From Prorocentrum cordatum (lineage: Eukaryota; Sar; Dinophyceae; Prorocentrales; Prorocentraceae), in NCBI GenBank assembly GCA_963575745.1, contig CAUYUJ010012058.1:379267-443266 (forward strand): a stretch of 64,000 bases of DNA. Direction: 5' to 3'. The position numbers and the translations under genes were made by a program. Below are positions 48,379 to 58,653 of this stretch, piece by piece (the first letter of the stretch is position 1; every line of letters begins with the position of its first letter). The notes beneath the pieces were generated by a model that saw only the letters and a list, made by a program, of their open reading frames with translations, ran no database searches and was not told where the DNA came from.

Positions 48379-48816
48379 TTGAGAATTATTGAGCTTCAGA
48401 ATGAGCGGCACCGACAGCGACACACATTCCACACGCTCGTCCTCCAGTTCGTCTTCGGACACTCGTACATACATCGAGCCATGGCACGAGTGGATAATAA
48501 CAAAAAACAGCACATGTTGTGGAACACGTCTGTTCGCTACGAGAACTGGGTTACAAAGCGCAGACGACAGAAATGGCGCTGGGTATTTTAACTGGTGCAC
48601 GGCAAACACAAATGGAATTGGGAAATCGCGATGTGGGACCCACCCTGCTGCGACGTGCGATCTCGGAGGCCGCCACAACGGCTTCGGATGCGCTGGCTCG
48701 ACGACATCTGTCAGACAGTACGAAGTAATCATATTCATGGGGTCTGGGAAACGCTTGCCTGCGATGACGAGCTGTGGGGAGGGGGTATGGAATCGGTGTA
48801 CGTGCGCACATCCAAC
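48379..48816 (+). pseudogene. C-terminal tail of a second LINE reverse transcriptase
   Basis: In one frame the sequence reads VRYENWVTKRRRQKWRWVF, a TAA stop at 48,589, then HGKHKWNWEIAMWDPP, RSRRPPQRLRMRWLDDICQT and WETLACDDELWGGG to a stop at 48,816. The series (K/R)RRR-W-W-V, W...M-W-P, RRPPQR-RWLDDI, W..LA.D...W is the characteristic end of many non-LTR retrotransposon polymerases (I(R)(K/R)R.LRW.GH...GRPP.RW.DDI...W..LA.DR..W). The catalytic fingers and palm are missing. It is a 5'-truncated copy, unlike the 27-34 kb LINE, which ends in RNase H. One internal stop makes it a pseudogene. The minisatellite begins directly downstream. Confidence 0.62.
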
Positions 48817-48824
48817 TGAGGCGC

Positions 48825-49490
48825 CTCATACCTCCAGCTCCAGCTCTCCACTTTGCATCTCCAGCTCCCATCTTTGCGAGCGCGGCCCCTATTTTTTTCT
48901 TCCGACTCCAGCGTTCATTTCGCCGATTTTGGTTCTCAACTTTCCGATTGCAGCGCGCGTCTCTCTCATAATTTCCCGAGTCCTTTTTCCCATCTCCCCG
49001 ATTCCAGCTCCCTCTTTTCCCTTTCCAGTTCCCATCTTTCCGACTTCGGCTCCCAATTTCCCGACTCCGGCTCCCATTTTTCCGACTTGGGCTCCCGATT
49101 CTCTGACTCCAGCTCCCAATGTTTCGATTCCGGCGCCCGTCTCCCCGACTCCGGCTCCCGACTTTCCGACTCCACTTCCCACGTTTCCGACTCCGGCTCG
49201 CAATTGTTTGGCTTCAGTTCCCTTCTCTCCGACTCCGGCTCCCGACCGAGTCGGGCTCCCAGCGTTCCGACTCCAGCTCCCACATCTCTGACTAACGCTT
49301 CCCACTTCCCGGTTCGGGCCCCCAGCTTTCCGACCCCAGCTCCTATCTCTCCGAGTCCTTTCCGGCTCCGACGCCCGTCTCTCCGACTCCGGCTCTTGGT
49401 TTCCCGACTCCATCTACCATTTTTCCGAATCCACACCGGCCGTCCGACTCCAGCTCCCAAGTTTCCGATTCCAGCTTTCCGACGTCGGCC
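48825..49490 (+). repeat. ~24-bp degenerate minisatellite (CCGACTCCAGCTCCCA)
   Basis: TTTCCGACTCCGGCTCCCA units repeat about 27 times. Since the unit is near a multiple of three, frames stay open on both strands (SPTPAPDFPTPLPTF on plus; EPESERREL-type on minus), with no sign that either is translated. Confidence 0.85.
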
Positions 49491-49499
49491 GGGTTCCGA

Positions 49500-49784
49500 G
49501 TTCAGAACGGAGGCGCCCCGGCGCACCCGCCGTTCTTTACAAGGGACGCCTTCTGGGCGACATCGGCGCCGCTCCGCTCCGCTCCGCCCCTCCTCCCCAA
49601 GCTCCTCCTCCTGCTCACCCGCCACCTCCAATAGTATACGCAGCTCCCTTTGCCGATTGCGCATAACACGATGGTGTCCTCGTTGGAGTTCCAGGTCCGC
49701 AGTGACGCGGCGTCAGCAGGGCAGAAAAAGCGCAAGATAGGAAGCCACGGCTGGGAGGGGCAGGCTGTCAGATTTGGTGCGAGC
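49500..49784. other. No gene seen
   Basis: Short unique spacer without recognisable coding content. Confidence 0.35.
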
Positions 49785-49849
49785 GCACCTGGCTTGTCCT
49801 TCCCCCCTCGTCCCGCCTCTCGGCGGCGAAGTCCGAACCCTATTGTTAC

Positions 49850-50001
49850 GTCGGGCCTGTCCCTCTACAGGAGGACTATTCGGATAAGTGAAAAAATCGT
49901 CAGGGGAACTCGTTTCGACAAGTTCGAGCACTTGTTCTGAGTATTTCCTGACAGTGTTTTGTTTTTCGTCCAACATCCGCCTGTAGGAGGACACGCCCGA
50001 C
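49850..50001. mobile_element. MITE-like element, family W, copy 3 (best termini)
   Basis: GTCGGGCCTGTCCCTCTACA on the left and TGTAGGAGGACACGCCCGAC on the right form a 26-bp inverted repeat with few mismatches. It is bracketed by 55-bp direct repeats at 49,790-49,846 and 50,008-50,063 (CCTGGCTTGTCC..CCCCCTCGTC ... CTCGGCGGCGA). Confidence 0.8.
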
Positions 50002-50176
50002 CTAGACCTGGCTTGTCCCTCCCCCTCGTCCCCTCTCTCGGCGGCGACATCCGAGACCCGACCCTCGCCGCTCCACCAGTTAGGCAACTGACTGGGCGGG
50101 CGGCCGGGGTGGGGCTCGGAAGGCGTCGAACACAACATGTGGCGGAGTTCAAACCCAACCCCCGTCTCTCAGCCAC

Positions 50177-50270
50177 GCGCAGAGGGGGGTGGGGGGAGGG
50201 GGGGGGCTTCTTAGAAGCCGCCTGCTTCTAAGAAGCCCCCCCCCCCCTCCCCCCACCCCCTTGTGCGCGC
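50177..50270. repeat. Long G/C-run hairpin
   Basis: GGGGTGGGGGGAGGG and CTTCTTAGAAGC on the left are mirrored by GCTTCTAAGAAGC and CCCTCCCCCCACCCC on the right, with only a 5-bp loop (CGCCT). Arms exceed 40 bp. Confidence 0.85.
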
Positions 50271-50684
50271 CGCCAAGTCTCCCATCGATTCAGGAGACAT
50301 CCATGGTTGGTGGGGCACGGTTCGGATGTCGCCACCTATCCCCGGCGCCCCCCGAGCCCCCCCCTTTCCCCCTGAGCCGTTTCTGCCCCGACGGGGGCGC
50401 GCGCCAGCGGGCCAGGGAGGCCCGGCGCCCCCGGCCGCCTTCGGCCGCGCGCCCGCGCGCGCGCAGAAGCCATGCTCCACCCCCAGCGCAGCGCGCCCCG
50501 GCCGCTGTCCTGGAGCGACGGCGGCTTCGCGGACCTCGGGGGGGCCTTGGTTTGGAATCCGATCGGGGTCTTGTTGGGGTCCCATTCGGCTGGTTGTTGG
50601 GATCCCGCGCGGAGGGGTCCAGGGGCGGGATGTCGCTTCCAAGGGGGGCAAAGCGACATGGTTTCGCCGAAAAGTACAGGGAGG
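50271..50684. other. No gene seen
   Basis: Very GC-rich unique sequence, open in several frames, no domain. Confidence 0.35.
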
Positions 50685-50865
50685 AAAATCGGCATAAACA
50701 TAAACTGTTGGAGGTCCGCGCGGATTTCCTGGATCTGCGCCGGACTCCCCTCCCTGGCGCGCAGAGCGCTCCAGGGTCGGTTCCAGAGGCCCCGCCAGGG
50801 GGCCCCAGCGCAGGTCCAAGAAACCCGCGTTGACCGCCAGAAGTCTATGTTCATGCCGTCTTCTT
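50685..50865. mobile_element. Family S hairpin element, copy 3 (long ends)
   Basis: GGCATAAACATAAACTGTTG, then GAGGTCCGCGCGGATTTCC, pairs with AAGAAACCCGCGTTGACC and AGTCTATGTTCATGCCGTC at the right. It has longer terminal sequence than the other copies. Confidence 0.7.
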
Positions 50866-51267
50866 CCTCTTCGAGAGCAGGGCTCAAGCCATCCAGTGTT
50901 TGTCGCCGCCGTTTTGTTTCCGCTCTTCCTCGCTCAGTCTTCGCTCCGCCCTGGCTGCAAGACGAAGGCAAACCGACAACGGTCCACGCAATCGCCAAAA
51001 ACACCCCTTCGCTCGAGCCCTGTTCGAGAAGAGGGGAGGGGGTCGATGGTTGGGGCTCAAGGTGAATTGTCGAGGTGTGGGGGGGGGGGTAGAGCAGGCA
51101 GGGGCCGTGGTCCTGGGGTGTCCGGGGGGCCCCTGAGACCTGGGCCTGGGCGTCGCAAGCGTTTTCCACGCCGGGCGTCTTCGCCCAACTGAGAGGAGGC
51201 CAGGACGAGGACAGCATCGGGTGAGGATGCGTCGGGATTCCCTGAGATCCGTCGGCTCTGGAGGAGG

Positions 51268-51439
51268 TGCAGTGGGGGTTCATGCCAAGAAACACCCTGC
51301 TTGCCTCCAGGGTGCCCTGGGTTTCTTGGGTTTCGATGGTTTTGCGGTGGAAAGCGCGACGCTTCCACACCCCAAATCAATTGTCGTCCTGGGGTTGGGT
51401 TTCTTGTGGAAGGTTTCTTGCGGACTGGCCCCTGTCGTA
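51268..51439. mobile_element. Family A inverted-repeat element, copy 2
   Basis: CATGCCAAGAAACACCCTGC ... GGTTGGGTTTCTTGTGGAAG matches copies at 2,910 and 54,986; the ends are more diverged. Confidence 0.65.
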
Positions 51440-51815
51440 TGCTACTCCCCGACGTCCCCGACCGCCCCCAAGAGAGGCAGCAGCGCCCGGCGTGGGACGG
51501 GGTGAAGAGTTCTGGTCGTACGTCTGCTCCAATTTTTTCTTGAGGTGTTTGGGCGGCAGCTGAACGTGAGTAGGGGAACGAAGAATGACATAAACATGAA
51601 GACTCGGAGGTCCGCGCGGGTTTCTCGGATCGGCCTCCACTGTAGCGAGCGCCGCGGCCTTCCCGGAGCGCTCTGGAGAACGCTCTGCGAGCGCTCCCCG
51701 GGCGACGGCGGTAGCGCGACCGCCGCAGGGGGGGGGCCCTGAGATCTGGGCGTCTCTCGCGGGCGTTTTATATACGCCGGGCGCTTTTTTTCCGCCCGGA
51801 CCCTCGGGCCCCGGT
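51440..51815. other. No gene seen; isolated family S end
   Basis: 51,604-51,640 carries GACTCGGAGGTCCGCGCGGG without a matching right arm. Confidence 0.4.
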
Positions 51816-51819
51816 GGCA

Positions 51820-52290
51820 CGCTCGAGGGCGGCAGAGAGGGGGGTGATGACTAGGGCGTGGGCCATGAGATCTCCCCAGGTTTCATGGCGCCTCTTCTTA
51901 TTTCAATGCGTCCCTGGCCCCCCCTTGGGCCGCGCACGTGCCGCCAGCCATGATTTGCACCCCCCCTCTTGGACGCTCCCCTCTTGGCCGCCCCCGTGGC
52001 ACGCGCACCTTGCACCCGCTCGAGAGATGCCGCAGAAAGCTGGGGTCCAGGGCTCGGGGGCGGCAAAAGGGGGGTGATGACTGGCGGGGGGTGGATATCA
52101 TGGCGAGGGCCATGACATCTCCCCAGATTTCATAGCGCCTCTTCTTATTTCAATACGTCCCTGGCCCCCCCCTTTTGCCGCGTACGTGCCGTCGGCCATG
52201 ATTTGCAACCCCCCTCTTGGACGCCCCCTTTTTGGCCGCCCCCGGCACGCACACCTCGCTCCGGCTCGAGAGATGCCGCAGAAAAAGCTG
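51820..52290 (+). repeat. Family H repeat, two tandem copies of about 240 bp
   Basis: GAGGGGGGTGATGACTAGG / GGGGGGTGATGACTGGC, ATCTCCCCAG.TTTCAT and CCATGATTTGCA.CCCCCC recur at 51,835 and 52,067 in the same order. Confidence 0.8.
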
Positions 52291-52632
52291 GGGTCCAGGG
52301 CTCTGGTCGTGCGTGACTTTTTAGCGATGCTGTGGTTTTTTCGAGGGTTCCTGTCGTGAATTCTTAGCGATGCTGTCTTTTTTCGCGGCGCCCGATCTCG
52401 GGGGACGAGAGGGAGGGGAGCGGGCAGAAGCGAAGGGATGGAGAGGGGAAGGGGAGAGGGGCGAGGGAGGGGGCCAGCCCAGTTCGCTCCGGCGCGAAGG
52501 GTGCCGCAGACAGATGGGGACCAGGGCTCGGGTCGTGACTCTTTAGCGATGCTGTTTCTTTTCGCGGCGCCAGATCTCGGGGGACGAGGGGGGGGAGTAG
52601 GCACAAGCGGAGGGATGGGGAGGGGGGGGGGA

Positions 52633-53590
52633 GGGGCAAGCTAGTTGCGCTCGCATCATATCTGACGTCCTACCCCTCCCTCCCATCATTTACCATGGCG
52701 TAGATCTTCTTCCTATTCGCACAATCGGATGTCGCAACATGACATAGCATTACGTGGCATAGCATGGTGTTGATGGTCAACACGTAGCATGACATAGCAT
52801 GGCGTGGCGACGCCCCAAAGGGGGGGGACTTTACGGCCAAAAAAAGTCAACGAATCGACACCGAAAGTGACATCACTTCCGAAGGTTTTTTCTGGAGGTT
52901 TTTTTTAGACTTTGGGGCCTATTTGGAAGGACCGAAAACCATGCTGTGGCATGGCACTGGAAATAATGACGCCAGCGCTGCAGCGGGGGCACGATTCGGG
53001 ACGAGCGGAAGCGCGGAAATGAGCGCTGCGGGAGCACGATTCGGAACGAGCGGTAGCCCGAAAATGAGGCCAGCGCTTCAGCGAGAGCAGCATTCGGAAA
53101 AGGAACAAAAAAACGCGTAAACGCGGAAATGAGGACGCGTAGCTTGACATAGCATGGCGTGGCGACGCCCCAATTTGAGGGGGGGTTCTGCAGCCCCAAA
53201 AAATTAACGAATCGACACCGAATGCGGAACCACTTCCGACGTTTTTTTCGGGGGGTAATTCTCCAGATTGTAAGGCCTATTTGGAAGGACCGAAAAACAT
53301 GCCGTGGCATGGCGCTGGAAACAATGGCGCCAGCGCTGCAGCGAGAGCACGATTCGGGACGAGCGGAAGCGCAGAAATGAGGCTAGCGTTGCAGCGGGAG
53401 CACGATTCGGAACGAGCGGTAGCCCGAAAATGAGGCCAGCGCTTCAGCGAGAGCAGCATTAAAACAAAAACGAACACCCGATTCCTGGGAATCTTGTGTG
53501 TGCACAAGAAACCATTACGCGGAGGGGGGCCAGACATTTCCCCGACGCCACCAGGGGACAGAGGAGGGTAGTATTCGAATTGCGTAATTG
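52633..53590 (+). repeat. Family F composite repeat, copy 2 with internal duplication
   Basis: The head CATATCTGACGTCCTACCCC (52,658) matches 24,428. The GACGCCCCAA ... CACGATTCGGAACGAGCGG block occurs twice (52,808-53,100 and 53,163-53,460), and the tail GAGGAGGGTAGTATTCGAAT (53,561) matches 25,223. Confidence 0.75.
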
Positions 53591-54101
53591 TCGAGGGAGG
53601 GGGCCAGCACAGATCGATTTGGTTCGAGGGGTGCCGCAGACAGATGGGGGCCAGGGCTCCGGTCGTGACTTCTTAGCGATGTTGCTTTTTTTGTGGCGCC
53701 AGATCTCGGGGGACGAGAGAAGGGGGGAGTAGGCAGAAGCGAAGGGATGGGGAGGGGGAGGGGAGAGGGGCGAGGGAGGGGGCTGGCAGAGATCGCTCCA
53801 TGGCTCGAGAGATGTCGCAGACAGATGGGGACCAGGGCTCGGGTCGTGACTCTTAAGCGATGCTGTTGTTTTGTTTCCCGCGGCGCCAGATCGCGGAGCA
53901 CGAGGGGGGGGAGCAGGCAGAAGCGGAGGCATGGGGAGGGTTGGAGGGGAGAGGGGCGAGGCAGGGAGCCAGCAGAGATCCATCCGGTCCGAGCGCTGCC
54001 ACGGACAGATGGGGGCCGGGGCTCCGGTCGTGACTTTTTAGCGGCGCTGCTTTTCTCTCCGCGCCTGATCTCGGGAGAGGGGGGGAGCAGGCAGTCGGGG
54101 T

Positions 54102-54258
54102 TGGACAGACCTCCTACCCTGACACGTCGATTAAGGAAGTGGCCGTTTTCGGTTCGCGAGAGGGCGTCGCGACCGTCATTTTTGCGGGTCCAGGTCCGTC
54201 GATTTCGGTCCCAGGCCGTTTTCACTAAGGGGAGGTCTACTAAAGGGAGGTTTGTCCA
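54102..54258. mobile_element. MITE-like element, family D, copy 2
   Basis: Termini TGGACAGACCTCC and GGAGGTTTGTCCA form a 13-bp inverted repeat with one mismatch; 157 bp, close match to 25,733-25,890. It sits inside the family G array. Confidence 0.8.
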
Positions 54259-54779
54259 CCGCCGAGGCAGAAGCGAGGGGATGGGAGGGGGGAGCGAGGG
54301 GCGAGGGAGGGGGCCGGCACAGATCGCTCCAGCTGGAGAGGTGTCGCAGGCAGATAGGGGGCCGGGGCTCCGGTCGTGAGTTTTGGCGATGCTGCTTGTC
54401 TTCGCAGCGCCAGCTTTGCCTCCTCCCGGCCTCGTTCTGAGGCTGCGCCCCCCTTCTCCTCCCCCATCTCTGGTTAATTCAAGCTTCGCGCGGCCCGCTT
54501 AGCTTCGACCGGAAGAGGTGCGCTCTCGACCCGCGAATCAAAAAATTGTTTCGCAGCGCCAGATCGCGGGGGACGAGAGGGGGGGGGAGTAGGCTGAAGC
54601 GGAGGGATGGGGAGGGGGAAGGGAGAGGGGCGAGGGAGAAGGCTGGCACAGCTCGCTTCGGCTCGAGAGATGCCGCGCTCCGGTCGTGACTCTTTAGCGA
54701 TGCCGTTTGTTTCGCAGCGCGGGGTCTCGGTGCACAAGGGGGGGAGCAGGCAGAAGCGAAGGGATGGGGTGTGCAAGAT

Positions 54780-54985
54780 CCTGCGCATTGACCCTGGTTT
54801 GGGTGCAGGATCTTGCAGGATCTTGCAGGATTCTGCAAGGCCTGACTGACCCGGGTCCGGATTGACCTGTGTCAGCAGATTCCCGAGCCGTCTGTAAAGC
54901 GTGGTTGTGTTTCTGGGCGCAGCTGGCCCGATTCGATTTCGACTCCGACCCGACTTCCCGGTTCGATGATGATTGAATCCTGCCC
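54780..54985. other. No gene seen; 10-bp GGATCTTGCA repeats
   Basis: 54,795-54,840 repeats GGATCTTGCA about four times; otherwise unique. Confidence 0.5.
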
Positions 54986-55165
54986 TACAGTGGAGGCCCA
55001 TGCCAAGAAATACCCTGCTTGCCTCCAGGGTGCCCTGGCTTTCTTGGGTCTCGATAGTTTTACGATGGACAGCGTGACGTTCCCACACCAAAAATCAATG
55101 GACCGCCTGGGGTCTCAGGGTTGGGTTTCTTGTGGAAGGTTCCTTATGGAAGGGCCCCTACCGTA
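54986..55165. mobile_element. Family A inverted-repeat element, copy 3
   Basis: Starts TACAGTGGAGGCCCATGCC, ends GGGCCCCTACCGTA. It is the best-preserved pair of ends in this family, and directly precedes a candidate exon. Confidence 0.72.
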
Positions 55166-55171
55166 CGGCTG

Positions 55172-55276
55172 CGGACTGGGGATTTGGAGAAGATTCGTAG
55201 CGTTGATCCTCACGAGTTCGAGCGGCACGTTTCTGATTGTGACGATGTCCGTCGTTGGCCAGAGTGAGCGTTGACT
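55172..55276 (+). CDS. Candidate terminal exon of unknown function
   Basis: Directly after the family A element one frame reads LRTGDLEKIRSVDPHEFERH and VSDCDDVRRWPE before a TGA at 55,274. The composition is clearly protein-like, unlike the surrounding frames. No domain is recognised, there is no ATG at its start and no partner exon was found upstream. The abutting family A element suggests that it may have split the gene, or that the element is an intron, but no target duplication or donor was identified. Confidence 0.3.
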
Positions 55277-55955
55277 CGGGCGTCATGACGATATTTGAGT
55301 CGGCGACGTCGTTAGCACAAGGTGCGCTGGACGCTGTGTGCGACCTTATCGGGGCCGCTTTCAGCAAGCGGCGGATGACCACCGTGGACGCACCTCCGCG
55401 CGAGCAGTTCGAGATGCGACGTTCTGCTCAGCAAGAGGGTGTCGACGTTCACGTGAGCAGTTCGCCCAGCAGTTACGTGTCGTCCGCAAGGACAATGAAC
55501 GCCTTCGGCGAGCTCCTGAACTTTCCTTTCTTCCCCACTACCCCGAGCACAGCATGCAGATTCGCCAGCGGCCCCCAGGCCAAGTACCCAGAAGGGCGCA
55601 TTTCGGCCGCGTGTGGCGCATTGTGCTCGCATCGGGGACTTCTTCCATGATGTGGGGTGCACCCTGCGCGCGCCCCCCCCTCTCCCCCCTCTCCAGGAGA
55701 GGCGAGAGGGATGGCAGGCGAGGGAGGCGCGAGAGGGGGGAGGGGGGGGGGGCAGGAAGCTTGAGTGCACTTGGGGGGGGGGGGGGGGGGCGAGGCCAGC
55801 GCCTGCCCTGCACGCCACCCTCCCCCTCCTTTCTCCAGGACCCCGCGGCCTTCCACGGGCGCGGCGCGGAGCAGTGGGCCGACGGGCCGGCCCCGGGCTG
55901 GCCCGAGTGCCACCAGCCGAGCCCCTCGCAGAGCTACAGCCACAGCCCGCACGGC
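55277..55955. other. No gene clearly supported
   Basis: Frames overlap from 55,285 to 55,650 with some protein-like stretches (SREQFAQQLRVVRKDNERLR at about 55,455-55,510), but no consistent model emerges. G runs at 55,735-55,790 follow. Confidence 0.3.
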
Positions 55956-55959
55956 GCTG

Positions 55960-56425
55960 CCCGTCTCTCTCTCTCTCTCGATCTCCGTCGGCCTCGCTCG
56001 CTCGCGCTCTCTCTCTCTCTCTCTGTCTCTCTGTCCCTCGTTTCTCGCCGTGTCTCTGTTGTTTTCCCTCTCTCTGTCTCTCCCTCTCTTTCCCTCTCTC
56101 TCTATCTCGCTTTCCCTCTCTATTCAGATGTCCTGCTCTGTGGTTTTCTCTCTATCTCTCTCTCTCTCTCTCTCTCCCTCGGTCTCTCGGTCTCTCTCTC
56201 CCTCTCTTTCTCTGTCTGCCCGCCTGTCTTTCTGTGTATGTTGAATGGTTCTCTCTCTCTCTCTTTCTCTCTGTATGTATTGTTTTGTCTCTCTCTTTCT
56301 CTCTCTTCCTCGGTCTCTCTCTCTCTATCTCTCTGTCTCATCCTCTATCTCTCTCTCCCAGTTGTTGTTGACTCTCTCTCTCTCTCTCTTTTTTTGTTCT
56401 CTCTCTCTCTCTGTATATATATATA
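55960..56425 (+). repeat. (CT)n low-complexity region with short (TA)n
   Basis: About 460 bp of CTCTCT with GTCTCT and CCCT variants, ending in TATATATATA. Ser/Leu frames are artefacts. Confidence 0.95.
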
Positions 56426-56429
56426 TCCC

Positions 56430-58165
56430 GGGGGACGAGGTCCCCCGGCCGAGCCCAAGGACCTCGGGGGCGCATGGGGGTGCAGGGCCCCCAGGGCCGC
56501 TCGGAAGGGTTCCCGTTCGGTTCCAGAGACCGCCAGGGCGGGCTCCAGCCCAGCCAAAACAGCCCGCGAACGCTCCAACACGCGCCAGCATGGCTTCCAG
56601 ACGAGCCCAGCGGCCACCAACACGCCCCAAGCGGCCTCCAAGACGCCTCCCACGAGAGCCCCAAGAGGCAAAAAACGCTGTTTTGTTTTTAACTTGTTTT
56701 TCCATTGTTTTTTGTCTTCTCGCTTTTTCCTGCTTTCCGACGCTCCAAGACGGCCCAAGAGGCCCCCAAGAGAGCCCCAGGACGGCCCAAGAGGCCCCTA
56801 AGCCGGCCCCAAGACGGCACAAGAAGCCCCCAAAAGCGTCCCGAGACGGCCCAAAAGGCCCCCAGGACGGCCCAGGAGCCGCCCAAGACAGCTCCAGGAG
56901 GGCCCCGCCATGGCCTGAAGACTGCCTAAGCGAGCCCAGCGGACCTCCAACAAGCGCCAGCATGGCCTCCAAACGAGGCCAGAAGCCACCAACACGCCCC
57001 AAGCGGCCTCCAAGAGGCCTCCCAAGGAGCCCCAAGAGGCCACAACCGTTGATTTTTCATTGTTTTTTTTCTATTTGTTTTGCCTTATCGCTTTTTCTGT
57101 TTTCCGACGCTGCCAGACGGCCCAAGAGGCACCCAAGACAGCCCCAGGACGGCCCCAGAGGCCCCTGAGCCGGCCCCAAGACAGCCCAAGAGGCCCCCAA
57201 AGGCGTCCCAAGATGGCCCAAAGAGCCCCAAGACAACCCAGGAGCCGCTCAAGACAGCCCCAGGAGGGCCCCGACATGGCCTGACGACTGCCTAAAAGGC
57301 CAGCGAGCCTCCAACACGCGCCAGCATGGCCTCCAGACGAGCCCACAGGCCACCAACACGCCCCAAGCGGCCTCCAAGAGGCCTCCCAAGAGAACCCCAA
57401 GAGGCCACAAACGCTGATTTGTCATTGGTTCTTTCGATGTTTTTCGCGTTCTTGCTTTTTTTGCTTTCCGACGCTCCAAGACGGCCCAAGAGGCCCCCAA
57501 GAGAGCCCCAGGACGGCCCAAGAGACCCTTAAACCGGGCCCAAGACGGCCCAAGACGCCCCCAAAGGCGTCCCAAGACGGCCCAAGAGCGCCCCAGGACG
57601 GCGCAGGAGTCGCCCAAGACGGCCCCAGGAGGGCCCCGACATGTCAGGCCCCCAGAGACCAGGACACAGATAAACCAGGACACGGGAAACCAAGGAAACG
57701 GCTCCTTCTTCTGCAAATTCACATTTTTCAGCACCCGTGCATTTTTTGTATGCTGCACTGCAGGATTCGGGTTTGTGTCCGGGTTTAGCGAGGTTTCTAC
57801 AGGCTTTACGGGCTTGTGTCCGGATTTATTCTGGAAGCGCTGCAGTGCCTTGTTTTGTTCCTGCCGCCGTCTGGAAAAATTGGTTTCAAGGGATGTTGGG
57901 TGTCCGGGTTTAGCGTGTCCGGGTTTACGGGGCCCCGAACATGGCCTCAAGATTGCCTAAGCGAGCCCAGCGGACCCCAAGAGGGCCCCACGAGGCCGCA
58001 AGAAACCCCCCGAGGCCACCCAAGCGCCCCTCAAAAGGCTCCCCGGAGGCTCCCAAGAGGCCCAACAACTCCTCCCAATACGCCCCAGAGACTTCCAGTA
58101 TGCCTCCAAAAGCTGACCCCGAGAGGGTCATGCGAGGCCCCAAGACAGCCCAATGATGGCCACGC
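56430..58165 (-). repeat. Satellite with ~362-bp higher-order repeat (superfamily M)
   Basis: The basic unit is a degenerate CCCAAGAGGCCCC. A larger unit begins CGCTTTTTC.TG.TTTCCGACGC at 56,729, 57,091 and (diverged) 57,456, spacings of 362 and 365 bp, each with an AT-rich block, a CAACA.GCGCCAGCATGGCCT block and a CACCAACACGCCCCAAGCGG block. Orientation is opposite to 4,405, 19,705 and 23,600. Confidence 0.85.
57646..57937. mobile_element. ~290-bp insertion in the satellite
   Basis: Satellite sequence GGGCCCCGACATG stops at 57,645 and resumes as GGGGCCCCGAACATGGCCTC at 57,932. The inserted part starts with AGATAAACCAGGACACGGG and ends with GTGTCCGGGTTTAGCGTGTC, an inverted relation (TAAACCCGGACACG). 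Confidence 0.55.
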
Positions 58166-58169
58166 GAGA

Positions 58170-58440
58170 GCCACACCATACATTATGATGATGAGGAGGC
58201 GTAAGTAATGATGGCGAGGGATGCTGATGACAAGGATGGAAGGGGAGCGAAGGATGAGGAGGACTGGGGAGTGACTAGAGGTGAGGAAGGACGAGAACGA
58301 GGTGTAGGAAGAGAAGGAGCGGCAGATTGAAGAGAGCGGGGAGGACATGGAGGAGGCTGATGATGATGAGGAGGAGGAGGAGGAGGAGGACGAGGAGGAA
58401 AGGAGGACGGGGAGCAGTGACGTAACCAGCCCTTAACATT
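58170..58440 (+). repeat. GGA/GAT-rich purine sequence
   Basis: Irregular GATGAGGAGG triplets densest at 58,360-58,405. No gene. Confidence 0.7.
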
Positions 58441-58653
58441 TTTACGCTCCCAAGAGCGAAGGGTGCCATGAACCGTCTCGGGCAAGTTCCTTCAGCGCTC
58501 TTTCCGTTTCCGTGCACAACCATTGGCCCATCCATGGAGCCATGACGGGGCCCAGGTCAGCGCCGAGGCTGTTCCCGGAGCTTCCAACAAGGTCTCCGAG
58601 TTGCACTTCCGCGTCCTTCTCCACCGGCCCCGTACCCCATATCGGCTGAAGAC

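Larger units (their letters stand above)
52375..54770 (+). repeat. Family G tandem array (~160-190-bp units), interrupted
   Basis: Units read GATCTCGGGGGACGAG, GGGAGCAGGCAGAAGCG, AGGGGCGAGGGAGGGGGCC, GAGAGATG(C/T)CGCAGACAGAT and CTCGGGTCGTGACTCTTTAG. I see full or partial units from 52,388, 52,570, 53,590, 53,705, 53,890, 54,265 and 54,550. A family F copy (52,633-53,590) and a family D element (54,102-54,258) interrupt it. Confidence 0.8.

Noticed and set aside
48389-49291. 300-residue frame with SPTPAP repeats
   Set aside because: Its first part is out of phase with the RT tail and its second part is the 24-bp minisatellite.
56500-58160. Long frames rich in PKRPPRGLPREPQ and LGRPLGGRLGR
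   Set aside because: They are translations of the satellite unit; both strands are open equally, with no sign of selection.
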